Source: Melampsora larici-populina 98AG31 (taxonomy: Eukaryota > Basidiomycota > Pucciniomycetes > Pucciniales > Melampsoraceae). Taken from it: DNA of 64,000 nucleotides. The DNA is taken from contig NW_006768838.1 in NCBI RefSeq assembly GCF_000204055.1, forward strand, positions 218,185 to 282,184. The letters are read 5' to 3'. A program made the position numbers and the translations under genes. Every line of letters starts with the position of its first letter. Position 1 is the stretch's first letter. Shown piece by piece: positions 36,260-48,291 of the stretch. The notes beneath the pieces were generated by a model. It saw only the letters and a list, made by a program, of their open reading frames with translations, was not told where the DNA came from and ran no database searches.

Positions 36260-36601
36260 TTTTGGTTAATGTTTCTTGAGTTTTGTTGGGGTGGTGGTTG
36301 GTTGGATTGATATTGAAATCCGATCTCAAGGTGAATGCGGCTTACACTGGTTTATAGGTATAGAGAGGAATGGTCATGTGACTTGTAGACTGGAATATGC
36401 TTATAGCTGGTTTCAATCACCGTCGCGTGTGTTTGTCAAAACTTTCAATTTCGCTTGAAGCCCCTTACCATTCCCAATCAAGAAGAACCCATCAGCATTC
36501 GAGACTCGACTGGATTCTCATCATAATCAAACCATATCGATTGAGATCTTGGAAAACGATCACACCTTTCAATCGGTCTTCCTCACAATCTCGAAGCTTT
36601 C
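36260..36601. promoter_or_regulatory. Divergent promoter region between RPC34 and NSE2
   Basis: Only 342 bp separate the two start codons, so both promoters must lie here or overlap. I see no strong TATA box. Confidence 0.5.
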
Positions 36602-37857
36602 ATGGCACCATCATATCCAAACCTAGAAAAATGGCTCGAGACTGGAATCTTACCCGATTTATCAACCGAATCACGTACCATAAAAGATTATATGAAAAAA
36701 ATCGAACCAGATAATTTACAAACTAAACTAGACAATCGAATGACGGAAACGAAATTAAAGACGTTAATCAATGAAACCCTCAGTGAGATTAGAGACTTAA
36801 AAGGTCCATTTGAAAGTTTAATAGATCTAGGATGTGGTTTAGTAGAATGTGAAGAAACAGATCAAGAGATCTTACAAGTTAATCAAGAAGTTTTAGATTT
36901 GATTGAAACTATTAAGGTTTTGGAAATTCGTAAAGATGTGTTGTCTGATTTAAGAGAAACGATTTATCATTTTGATCAACAAGATCAAGATCAGGATCAA
37001 CAACATCATCAAACTCCTCCTGATTTAAATCGAGAATTTAAAAAACAGTTTGAAAATAAATTAGTGGATTGGAATTCACTTTCGACACGTAAGAAGTTTG
37101 CGACTCATCCATCTTTTAAAGAGTTTCGTAAAGCTATTTGGGTTGAGTGGTTTGATCATCATTTGTTTTTTTCATGATTCAGATAATCTAACGCGTCTTT
37201 TTTTCTTTTGAGAAGAGTCTTGCTGATATTGGGAATTGGTTTTGATTGATAGACCGCTCGAGGTACATCAGATGTGATGCCCCCGGTCAAGTCATATCTT
37301 CCTATAGGTAAGAGTTCTATCGACACCATCATTTAACAACGTATCGTTTGGAACTGTCACCACTTACCACTTTCTCCACTCGATTGACTCAATTTCAAAC
37401 CAAACCAACAGAAGAAGGCGATTCAGATGATGATTCAGATGATGAAGAACTAGCGATCGGAGGAGGCACTCAAACCTACAAATGTCCACTCTGTATCAAA
37501 TTCTTAACGAATCCATATAGATCTAAGTTATGTCGACATGCGTTTTGTCAAACCTGTTTTGATCAACATTTCATTCAAAACAATTCGACTGTAGTAGGTT
37601 GTCCACAATCAGGTTGTCATCAATCTTTAACTCGAAATGATGTTGAACTTGATGAAAGGTTTATGGCTGAGATCAAACGTGCTAAGAGAAGAATCGAAAG
37701 ACAGGAAGCAGAGGCAGAAGAAGAAGAAGAAGAGGAGGAAGAGGAAGAAAATCAAGAGGATGGAAACGGTTTGGATCATAAAGGGTCTCAGAAGAAACGT
37801 GGTTCTCAGAACAATCGTAGAAAGAGGCCGATTGTTGTGGATGATGAAGATGAATGA
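36602..37857 (+). CDS. NSE2: SUMO ligase NSE2/MMS21 of the SMC5-SMC6 complex
   Basis: Join 36602-37141, 37253-37307 and 37412-37857; 346 aa, phases close. The N-terminal half is helical, matching the coiled region that docks on SMC5, and ends in FKEFRKAIW. The short middle exon gives SDVMPPVKSYLPI, and the third exon an acidic EEGDSDDDSDDEE linker typical of fungal NSE2. The SP-RING runs from about residue 221: YKCPLCIKFLTNPYRS, CRHAFCQTCF, VGCPQSGCHQSLTRNDVELD. It transfers SUMO during repair of stalled forks in the nucleus. The C-terminus adds an E-rich, then basic, tail. Reading past the first donor would end the protein early, so intron use decides the product. Confidence 0.88.
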
Positions 37858-39890
37858 TATATGTTGGTGGCCTATGTTTTCTTTTAAAATAGTATGTATG
37901 ATTTTAGCTTTACTGAAGAATATTGAGACGGTCTTGGGCTTGTTTAGGTTTTATAGTGTTTTGAGTGAAATGCTCAATACAAAGTAAAGAGATTACAAGA
38001 TCTGATCTATCGAATTCAACTTGTTCTTTCAAACATTCTTGATACTATTACGTTAATCATTACATCCTTTTGCCTTACATATATATATCTGTTTCTTTCA
38101 AAACCTTCATAAATTTGTTGATCACCCTCTTTAGTTTGTACTTTATTACCTTACATTGTTGGTTTTATTTCGTTACTTCTTTCATCATCATGCGTTCCTT
38201 TTTCAAAAGTTATAAAGTCAATGTTTTGCTTGAATATCTTATGATGGGTGGTACAGTAAAAAGCTTTTGGTGTTTCATATCGCACCACATATTAATACAG
38301 GATAAAAAGTGAATGCCATTGGCAGCCAAAGAAGATGTACAAGAATGTATATTAAGTTGTCCATCAATTTTGAAGGAATATAGAAATTTTAGTGGGTGAT
38401 CTGGATGATGGGAAATTGAGAAATTGGATTATATGCACCGAATCCTCAACCCACTCCACTCACCGGTTGACCAAAAACTATCATTTCCATCCTTGAAGCT
38501 TGGGGGTATTTTACCGTGACGCAAACGTTTGCCGATCCCCCGCCCGGGCTCCCCCAAAACAAGCTTCGACCTCAGCCGTGATCATAGGCCAAGGTCGAAG
38601 ATAAATGCGTGCATGTAGAATATCTTAAAACAATAAGAGACTACTTAAGCTTATCCGACGCGGACACGTCCGCTTTTTTTTGAAGAAGGGACTACATTTT
38701 AGAAAGAGGGTTTTGATAACATGTACAATAATAAAATCTCGTATAACAACTCTTCAAAACAAAAGTTAGATGCCCTTCTTTCTGCAGAAGTTTGTAACGT
38801 GTACAAGTTCAATGCCCCACTTGGAATCAAACTTTCTTAACTCCGATGAATACAATTGACTCAAGAAGGCCATCTGCCTTAGCTTAACTTCTGAAATGAT
38901 ATGTTCCACGTAAAGGAAATGTTTTGGCTCTTTAGTGCCACATATCATAACACTTCCTGATCATGACTGGAAAATATAGTAGGACATGTCTTGCGAACAT
39001 CTTGAGGTTTGATTCTTGTAAAGATGCAAGACCCCATCACAGGCAAGATATGGAGGCAATCTTTTGGAAAAATTGACGTCATCAAGCATCCTTCCCGAGC
39101 TCTCAAACACGCTTTCAAGGGGATGGTCCGAGCCAGTGGCAAGCTTTGTGCAATCAAGAGGATGTGCATATGTAGTTTGAACACCGAATGCTGAGCTTGG
39201 CTTCATTCAAAGACCTGACACTTCAGGGCCGGGTCATACCCCTACCGGGCACAGATCTGTGAATATGTACACAAGTACATACATACATATTCGGGTCACC
39301 GCCGAAGTGAGATCACCGGGTGAGATATTTTGTACATAGGTGGACACAAACTATCTCGGATGTGACCCTGATTTGTACGATATCGGACATGGATCTCAAG
39401 ACTTGAATGAATTGGACATATATTCTGCTCTATCTCGTAACCAGTTGTAAACTCGGTCATGGCGTATGATTGATTGATCATCAGCAAACTCAGGTTCGCC
39501 GACTTGAAAAAACTCCAGACGGATGAGTAGCCGGAATGTTGATGAAGAAGAGAAAACTTTCCCCCGCGGATTGGCATGATGCTCTCCTGAAATGAGTTTT
39601 TGAATTCCAACCTTATTACGATTCGCAACTCAGCCGGTGTAAACTGAAACTTGGGTATACTTGGATCAATCGAGCGATTGTCAGTGAGCTGTTGTCATTG
39701 GCTCCCCTTCAACCTTTTGAGGGGGCTGGGATCTTTCTCGGTTCTCCGTTCCGTTTAACTTTTACACCCCAAAGAAATTGCCGATATCCCGGCGTTGAAA
39801 AAGTTGCCACTGTGACCTGTTGTGAAGGTATTTAAGCTCATTGAAGGGATGCTTCCGTTCCGCTAATTTTTCATTAGTATTCTCTTGGTA
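37858..39890. other. Intergenic stretch between NSE2 and the P450 gene
   Basis: AT-rich with small hairpins: CTTCGACCT paired with AGGTCGAAG at about 38564-38600, and GCGGAC-AC-GTCCGC near 38657-38670 followed by a T-run. A rust-repeat-like patch lies at 39215-39330 (gggtcatacccctaccgggc). No gene recognised. Confidence 0.45.
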
Positions 39891-39924
39891 ACAGGCTTTA
39901 AAGCCCTTTGGAGTATGACAGTAG

Positions 39925-42557
39925 CATATTATTTCCTGATCATGACATTAATCTTTCAACTGTGCTTGACCTCCAGCTTTGCTATACGTGCCTTGTGGGT
40001 TTCGTCTCAGACTTTTGCGTCTCATGGCCTTCTACGTGAAATATTGATAATTCTGTTGTCCATAGCGCCGTACTGGCCGGCGGTATCGTGTTAGCTCTAT
40101 GTTGGGTTTTTCTAAGGAGCACCTCCTCTCCTCTCGCCGCATTTCCGGGACCCGACCCACAGGACTGGATCTTTGGAAATCTTTTGGAGGTCGTAAGTCC
40201 CGTGCCTGATTTCATCGTTCGAGCCTTGTCCATATATTCGGATGACATTCATAATGAACGTGTTCATGTTCGCCAACTCAGTTTGAGTCAGAGCACGGTG
40301 CACCTCATGAGAGATGGGCGGAAAAGTATGGACATGTGTTTGTTTATCAATGTCTTTTTGGGGTTAGTGTGCTGCTCATACTTGCATTCTTCATGCCTGA
40401 AACCAAAGCTGACATAGGATGGAGCGAACAATGTGACACAGGAGAAACGTTTATCTACCATCGATGCAAAAGCCCTTAATCATATATTACTCGAAAAAGC
40501 AGAGCTCTACCCAAGAACACCATCGGACTTGAGGGAACTGGATCACTCATTGGGACATGGGATCGCTAGCGCCCAAGGTGAGTTCTTCAAAAATACTTGA
40601 GCATGGCCCCTCATTCTCATTTTATAGATATCTTTCGAGCAGGCTGATCAAGTATCTTATCTTTTTCATGGACACAGGTGAACCTCATCGACGACAAAAG
40701 AAGATGCTTCTTCCCTTCTTTTCCCCTACACAATTAAAGGAAGCTTCCCCTATGTTTGAAGAAAAGTCCCAACAGGTGAGACATCTCTTTTTATGTAACA
40801 AAACTACATCCGCGTCGATAGTACTAATTGAACGTATGAGGTCTAGTTGTGTTCAATTCTACGTCAAATGCTCGAAGACAACGACTCATCTTCTAAAAAT
40901 GATAAAAATATGATAGTGGACATGTATGCTTGGTTCAACCGTGTCACCTTGGATATTGTCAGTGATTCCTACTGTTTTTATCCTCCTTATTTAAGCTTTT
41001 TCATACTCTGAGCTATACGGAAACTATTTTTTCTTAGATTGGACAAGCAGGTTTTGGCCACAGCTTCAACTCCCTACTAGGTGAAGATCATGTAACTAGA
41101 GCGCTCAACCGCCTTTTGTGAGTTCTTGCACGCCTCAACATGTCTTTGATCAATATATTCTTCATTCAATGCCCACTGACAAGACCGTTTCCGACATTTA
41201 GCTGCTCCGGTGCCTTTCAGTATACAGGGATCACCTTTCTTATACGCACAGCGGTCAGGGAATTCACTTTCCTACAGAAATTCATCCGAACACAACGCAC
41301 GAAAGCTATGAAAGAAGCCTTACGTATTCTCACGGAGCAAGGCTGGAAGATTTACGAAGCGAGACATTCAGAAGTTACTTCAGGTTTGGAAAAGGACAAA
41401 AAAGATTTGATCACTCTTTTGATTAGGGAAAACTCCAAGACCACTTCAGGAGACAAGCTTCGAGAGGATGAGATCATGTCACAAGTGAGAGCCTTGAATT
41501 CTCAGCTTCTTGTAATTCTCATAAAGAACATATGAGAGGACACTTACGAACGTTTTTGTGATAGATATCGACCTTCATAGCGGCTGGAAGCGAAAGTAGG
41601 TGAAGTGGCATATCAATTTGTACGATAGACTCAAACTGATTAGCTTTTGTCGTGTTATTCTACCTCACCAGCGACTGCTACCTCTCTGAGTTGGGCCACG
41701 TGGTTAATGACTCGGTACCCTGAAGTTCAAGTCAAGTTGCGCAATGAGCTTTTGAACGCTCTAGAGAAGTGCCCCACTGGCAGTCTCGAACCGGAGATGA
41801 TATATTCTCTGCCGTATCTGGATGCGTTTTGCGTAAGTTAGCTCTATTGATGTGGCCATTTTTCCGATTAGTCTCGTGACGAGGTAGTGCCGGAACGTCT
41901 GACATGAATAGAAACAAGCTGAGTGAAACTTACCTTACAATCTCTGAAATTCAGCGCGAAGTATTGCGCTTCATACCCCCCGCGACAAGCATGTTACGGC
42001 AAGCCATATCATCAGATCAGATACCTCTTTCTACCCCAGTCACACTTCGTAACGGGGATATAGTCAACTCCATACCTATACAAAAAGGACAGACGATTTT
42101 GATTCCCATCAGTGCTTATAATCGCTCCAAATCCGTGTTCGGTCCTACTGCTGATCAATTCGATCCAGAAAGATGGATGTCCAAAAACTCGGAGCGAGAA
42201 GGAGATTCAGGTGTATCTATTTCAGGACAAGCTGTCGGACTATGGGCAGGTCTCTTGAGCTTTGGGACAGGCCCCAAGTCGTGCATTGGATACAAGTTCT
42301 CTGTGATGGAGATGAAGGTGATCCTGGCTCACTTGCTATTGGAATTTAAATTTGAAGAGAGGGATCCAGGAGGTGGACCTCTGATCGAAAGAAGAGCCAA
42401 TAGTGTGAGTCAAATAATTCACTGAATGTGTCCTTTATCTGGACTGTATGCATGAATTGATAATTGATGTGTGGAACAACAGGTTGTCAGACCGAGGATA
42501 GCAGGCAAGAAGAATGGCGCTGAGATGCCTCTTCGGATTAGCTTTTGGAAACAGTAG
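39925..42557 (+). CDS. Cytochrome P450 monooxygenase (at least 11 exons)
   Basis: Exons 2-11 are 40282-40362, 40442-40577, 40678-40775, 40847-40957, 41038-41117, 41202-41484, 41565-41595, 41672-41832, 41955-42404 and 42483-42557; phases close throughout. The preceding exon ends at 40192 and encodes a membrane anchor (LAGGIVLALCWVFL) and FPGPDPQDWIFGNLLEV; its start is unclear because no ATG is in frame, so one more short exon is likely between about 39925 and 40060. Visible P450 marks are the I-helix STFIAAGSETTATS, the ExxR motif EVLR at the start of exon 10, FDPERWM, and the heme loop FGTGPKSCIGYKF with its cysteine ligand. It is an ER-bound oxidase in the style of fungal P450s; the substrate cannot be read from sequence. 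No break is seen. Confidence 0.9.
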
Positions 42558-43604
42558 TGATTCTTCATTTCTTTAAAGGTTGACAACTTCCATCGAAAAG
42601 ATGTACTTGTAATTTTGGCTTATGGGCAGCGTTTATTATGAAACACACGAGAGTTGGTTGGATTGTATGACTTAAGCCCATTGGGCAAAGCTTTTTGAGA
42701 TGCACTATCACTTGCCACTGTCCATCGCGCAAACTTGCGGTTATCCCGTTGCAAGAACCTGGATGCGTTCAACAAGAAAATATATCTTGTGCGGTGTTAT
42801 CTTGTGGCTGAGTTGCTGCCTCCACAACAAGCGCTAACTCATCCCCCTTTAGCCCTGATGGGAGCAATTGGGCTTCATAAAGCGAGGTTCAAGTGTTGCA
42901 TCAAAATTCACTCGTGAGAAGTTCCGCAAACTGTATGTATACGCTCAACAAAGATGCTGGGAGTCCGGACTGCTGCGAGCACATCGTCAATCCGGATGTC
43001 GAGGCTCCCACCGGTACCAAAGCAGAAATCTCGGATCAACACCCGGCCACGCGGCCTAAAGACGCATCGGATCTTCGATTGCATGGCATCCTGGTTGGGA
43101 TTGACATTGCGCCATGCTCAAATTACTCGGCGATGCTCATCGGTATACCGATACTAGGAAGCGATGTATGAGTTGGCTCATTGGATATCTGTCAAACTGA
43201 ATCTAAAGCTGAAAACTGAAGGTCCGACTTGAAAATTGGGATAAACGTCTATATTACAATGTTATCTGATGAAGAAGGTGGTCTGAAAGATTGTACAGGA
43301 GTGCTGATGAAAAGGAAACCGCGCAGAGCTTAAATACACATCAAAGTCATAGCTCAAATTTTGGACAAAGGATTTCGTGAGGCATATTGTTTGTATTTGA
43401 CAAGTTCTCAGCCACATACATGAATACTATAGCCTGATGGACGTGATAAGCATATCTTGATGTTATCTTCATGGGGTTTTTTGAACCTTGCACCAGGAAA
43501 TGAACCTTTCAAAAAGCAGCGCTATGTAGCAGTATGCGTTTCCATGTGCCAGCAGACAGAAGGCAGAAAGTTTACATCACCACATGCAAAGATCAAGGTA
43601 TCTG
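42558..43604. other. Intergenic stretch
   Basis: Between 42735 and 43171 three plus-strand frames stay open for 60-92 codons in a GC-richer patch. None shows a known domain and they overlap each other, so I call no gene. Confidence 0.4.
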
Positions 43605-45154
43605 TTAAATTATTGCTTCCGGAGAAGTGTTAGCCGAACGAAAAACTGGGCTTAATTGTTCATCGGCGGATATACTCGGTGTGTAGCCCTCGGCATCAAG
43701 AACACTACCATCATCATCTGAAATTGTCTGATAATAGTCACATAGCTCAGCATGACTAGCGAGGGTTGCCCATAGTCTGATGCCAGGACCACGATTGAGG
43801 GGGAGATGTCTTCCTGTTGATATGCATGATATTGGAGTATTGTCACTGTAGGCATGAAAGGTGCAAGCTTCCGTATCCGATGTCGTGACTTCGGAGTAGA
43901 TATCAGATTCTTTGGCGTCAAGACCTACGCCCGAATTAGCGGAAAATTCCAAGGCCTTTGTTGACGTGGTGCTCCAAGGGTTTGTCTCTCTCTGAGAGGA
44001 GTCTGAAATCAGGTCTTGCGCATAAAACAGACTTTCTTCATCGCTGAGAAGTTGTCGAATATGATCAAATCGCTCTGCGTGACTTGGAAAGGGAAAGACT
44101 TTCGATTCGAGTCCACGGCCTAATGCAGGAGATTGCATGCCTTGACCGCCCGTGCGAGAAACTTTTGTGGTATACTTGGGGAATGAAACACTGCCATGGT
44201 TATCTATGGTTGGGGATGATTTCGTGGATGAGAGCGTTCTATGATCACAAGACCCGCTCGAAAGAGACGATGCTTGCGCTGCTCTTGTCTTGGGAAGCAT
44301 CATCTTGGGTAGTCGTAGAGCGGCACTCATTGCTCTTCTTCGTCCCTCCGAATGCGGCGAAGCCTCGGGCATTATTTGTGGTGTATCGTTCGTCGGTGAA
44401 ACGCCGTTTCCATACATCATCGGGAAATCCTGATAGATCCATCAGAAAGCTTGGATAAGTCAAAAATACAAGTATGAGACATACACATGAGTGACTCACG
44501 AGGTGGGGTCCGGCAAGAAAGGGGTTAATGAAATTCATTTGGGGACCTTGGTCATCCTCGATGTGATGAGCTCTTCGAACGTAATGCTGATGGGTGTGCG
44601 TATCAGATCGCAACCGAGCAGGTCTTTTGATCCTGGATAAAGATACCTTGATGAAGACATTGCGGGATAAGTCACTTGGCCGTGCTAATAGATAAAACTT
44701 CTTTGCTTACTGATCGTGGATGAGCCCGTCTTTGCGTAGTAGAAATTTGTTGAAGTATCGTGGGCTCCGAGAAAAAGTTTTTTTCCTGGAACAGGAATGT
44801 ATAAACACCTACACCAATGAGAGGAGTTGATATACAGACGGTCTGTCAAGGAGAATCGTGATACTCACGCGGATATTGAGAGATGAACTCTGAGAGCTAG
44901 AGCTCTGAGTTTCATTAATTGACGTGGTGGGTGAGCTATGATTATAAGGCGGCTGGCTTTTGACTATCGGTGCGACAAATACCGGGCTCTGGATAGTTGA
45001 AAAATCTCAGTAACTTTTGGGAAGAGAAAACACATAAGACACTAACGTCATCCGCACTACCTTCTTCTCCCGTGAGCGATTTCGACCTCGTCGAGAGTCG
45101 ACCAAGAGCAGCCAAAAAGCGAGTGCGAGTACGTGAATATTCAGGAGATTGCAT
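43605..45154 (-). CDS. Unrecognised serine-rich protein (5 exons, 424 aa)
   Basis: Complement of 43605-44429, 44500-44646, 44711-44785, 44869-44988 and 45047-45154; every phase closes. The N-terminus is basic (MQSPEYSRTRTRFLAALGRL), followed by a Ser/Thr/Gln-rich stretch (TQSSSSQSSS). The long last exon has two related segments: SHAERFDHIRQLLSDEESLFYAQ and SHAELCDYYQTISDDDGSVLDAE. They look like an internal duplication of about 110 residues. No signal peptide, membrane helix or known domain is seen. Confidence 0.55.
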
Positions 45155-45979
45155 TTTACGGGAGATAAACAATAGCAATGAGAGGAAGGTATCATGAAAC
45201 GCCTTTCTAAGATCTAGGAGAGCGGCGGCTTTCTTGGAATTGTTCGAAGATTTCGTTGAGTAAGCTAGCTGCTAAATACTTTGCAATGAGAAGAACACAG
45301 ATGCAAGTCGAGAGCGCCCTCTCATGAGAATAAAAGCGATGCAGCTGTGAGAGTCAAGATCCACAAGGGCGACCAAAACCAGGGAGAATGTGAATCTGAT
45401 TGTATACGCCCATTGTATACTCGGTTTTGATATTTTGCGTGATCGATTGATGATCATTCCAGTATGATCACTGCGTCACTGAAAGCGTACGTTTTGTGAC
45501 AGAAACGTAACAGAAAATTTACGTTTTCCGCAAGTTTCCGAAAGTCACCCTGCGGCGCGCGAGCGAATCACACAGTTGACCTGACTTTCCACCGGTGTGA
45601 CTTTCTGTGAACAAAGCTTGTCGCCAGTCGTGACTCATCAAAGCTCATCAAGCCAGACTCCAGTTTATCGCACACAGAGGACAACAGCGGAAGAGTTCAT
45701 ACTCTAAGAGACAAGGAACCACGCGCTGGGCGCTGAGCTGCGAGCATTCCCTTGTTCAGCCCGTTTGAGCCACAACTTCACGAGAGGCCACGAGCTGCAT
45801 CTTGATGTATACATTTTGCATTCAACTTCAAAATTCACATCCGGTCATTTCCCACATTTATGTAATGACGAGCACGGCACCGCATCAGGATGGCGTGCTC
45901 ACATCAAGCTTCAGTTGCCACTTTGTCTACACTTTTGTACTCACCGAACGAATAATATTTTTCACGCTGGCTTAATATC
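45155..45979. other. Intergenic stretch before a foldback-element cluster
   Basis: No gene recognised. Around 45477-45605 are short repeats of the types acgtttt and tttccg. Confidence 0.4.
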
Positions 45980-46140
45980 AAGGGTACTCAAAGCAAAGTA
46001 TGTAGCGCTACATACTTTTCGCTACATACTTTTTTTGGCGGGGACAAAGAAAAAAAATATACTTTTGGCCTCGCCTTCCCCGCCAAAAAAAGTATATAGC
46101 AAAAAGTATGTACACGTACATACTTACTTTGAGTACCCTT
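45980..46140. mobile_element. 161-bp foldback MITE with ATC target duplication
   Basis: The ends are AAGGGTACTCAAAG (45980-) and its complement, CTTTGAGTACCCTT (-46140). The arms, about 65-70 bp each, continue through TATGTA/TACATA blocks and TTTTTTTGGCGGGGA, so the element is nearly all stem. ATC flanks it at 45977-45979 and 46141-46143. Too small to code. Confidence 0.8.
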
Positions 46141-46422
46141 ATCCTTTTATACACCAAGAGTCAAAATTAAAGCCGATAAAGGCCGATATCGTGTTTATGA
46201 AACCTACTTTTTTGAATTCCGGTGTTTGAAAAAAATGCTTCTCTGATTACAAAGTTTTTAATTTGTCTCTTCGACCCAAGGGAATTTTAAAGGGTCAGAA
46301 ATTCACACGTTCATCAACAGCCACCATACCTCAAAATTGTTTAAAACAACCCCGACTCAAGCTGACAGAGAACACAACTTGCCTATGAGGCTGGGAAGTT
46401 GCCTGGTTGACTAGCTGCAATA

Positions 46423-46511
46423 CAGTCAAACCGGAAAAGCTTGTCACAAATTCCCCGCCAAATTGCTCGAGTTTTGCGGGCAAAATCGGTCAAGCTTTTC
46501 CGATTTGACTG
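46423..46511. mobile_element. 89-bp mariner-like MITE with TA target site
   Basis: The ends CAGTCAAA (46423-) and TTTGACTG (-46511) are flanked by TA on both sides. The arms extend through GGAAAAGCTTG and CAAGCTTTTCC. The TA duplication and CAG start fit the Tc1/mariner/pogo group; no coding capacity. Confidence 0.75.
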
Positions 46512-46521
46512 TACATATTTA

Positions 46522-46688
46522 CGGGATACAAAGTTAAAACTGGGTTTTTTTCCCAGTTTCCCAGTTTTTGTTTTTGGCTGTGTTTGGAACTTTCCCACGT
46601 TCTCCCAGTTTCCCAGTTTGCGCAAACACAGCCAAAAAGTCCGAATTGGGAAACCCGGAACAAATCCGGGTTTCTAGTTTGTATCCCG
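46522..46688. mobile_element. 167-bp MITE with TA target site and nested inverted repeat
   Basis: The ends are CGGGATACAAA (46522-) and TTTGTATCCCG (-46688), with TA on both sides. Inside is a second inverted pair, TTTTTGGCTGTGTTTG and CAAACACAGCCAAAAA, with repeats of CCCAGTTT between. Only 10 bp separate it from the preceding element. Confidence 0.75.
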
Positions 46689-48291
46689 TAATTCTATTCC
46701 ATTTCCCTCTTTCTGTAACAACTTGAATGTGTAATGATCTTTTTGAGCCTTCACTCTCAAAAATTGGCAAAAAAGATGTAAGGCAGAACAATGTTTTTAA
46801 TTAGTTGTGCAGCACATTAAGTCTGAGTTGAAGCAGTCATGGCACTATCCTTAGGGTATTTGCCTCACCTGGCTACTCATGGGGGAGTGATGATTCTATA
46901 AGGGCTTTCCTGGAAGACTTGTGATGGATCCATGCAAACTTGATCAAGTCCCATCCTGGGATTTAGTTGAATCCTTGTGCCAGTGGCATTCAAGTTTGAC
47001 CTTACACACAGAAGAGGCCATTTGCATACTATTATGATGGAAGGTATCTTGATCAATTGACCATATTGTGCATGGTGCTTGCAGGGAACATTTGAGATAT
47101 AGTACTTGTCATATCAATTGTCTGATATATATACTGACTGATTTATCTATTGCTTTTGTTATTCCACTTCTTTTACCTACTTATACTTCTAATGTTTTTT
47201 CTTGGAACCATGATAAGAGGTTTCAAGTTGACTAGAAATGTTGTCAAATTTTATCAACCTTGACCTTGCAGTGCTTTGAATCCCGAGAATTTCAAAAAGA
47301 AATCTCATGCATGTCCTTGTCACACATATAAGGTAGGGATTTCTCAAACTTTTGCACCATTTTTCTTGAGGCACAGTTATATTTTACATGTTTTTCATTC
47401 AACTTGAACTCCCTTCATCATAACAGCTCATGTCTTATAGTGTTGCATGCTCTCTTGATGTCTAATTGCCTACATTCTGAAAATTGATTCACCAACCAAT
47501 CACTTGAGATCACTAGAAGCTCTTTAAGTTGACCTTTCATCTCACTTTCTTTTGTCTTGATTTTTGTTTGTTTATTCCCCATTTAATTTGTACTCTACAG
47601 ACTATATGCACTTTGTGATCCATCTATAGAAAACCAAAGCTGCAAATCTCCAGATTCCAGAGTAGATCTGAGTGGTTTTGGTGTACATAATTTCCTATCT
47701 CCCTACCCCGCTCCCCCATAGTGATCTTAGAACCATCCCACCATATATTTTGCCTGGAGCCTCACAATTTGAGATAGACTTACAGTTAATTTTTGGTGCT
47801 CCAACTCTACTTCTAAGAGCTTTCAGCATCCATTGAGGTCTTTACTGAAAACCCTTGTTGACTAAAACATCATAGCAGATTGGGGCCACTGTGAATGCTT
47901 ATATTGGTTGCATAAATTGAGTGGTGTTAAACCCGCTGCAAAGCTGAGCCAAACAGAGACAACTTCCCATTGGCCACAATATCACATCTCACTCAAATCT
48001 TTCTACAGCCAACGTTGCTACAGCTAGACACATTGTCCATCTCCACCTACCTACTTTGAATGTTGAGATCAATCAATATTTGGGCTCCTGGTAAAATGCT
48101 CTGTTGTGTTTACTAACACATATTTTGATATGCAAATATTCTTAAACATGTATTTCACGAAGAATCATCTCCAGAGAAAGATCTGAAACAATAATACAAC
48201 AAAACACATTCATCATAAAAAAAGTGGATGATATGACACTGGTAATACAAATAAATCAACTTGAGTAGTCTTGCAAAACAAAAAGCTTTAT
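46689..48291. other. Intergenic stretch downstream of BDP1
   Basis: AT-rich, no gene recognised; the last part would hold the BDP1 3' UTR. Confidence 0.45.

Noticed and set aside
38655..38680. GC hairpin followed by a T-run, like a bacterial terminator
   Set aside because: The window is eukaryotic and no polymerase III gene is visible upstream, so the look-alike has no support.
42735..43171. Cluster of plus-strand frames downstream of the P450 gene
   Set aside because: Three frames overlap, none has a domain, and none joins to the P450, whose stop at 42557 is clear.
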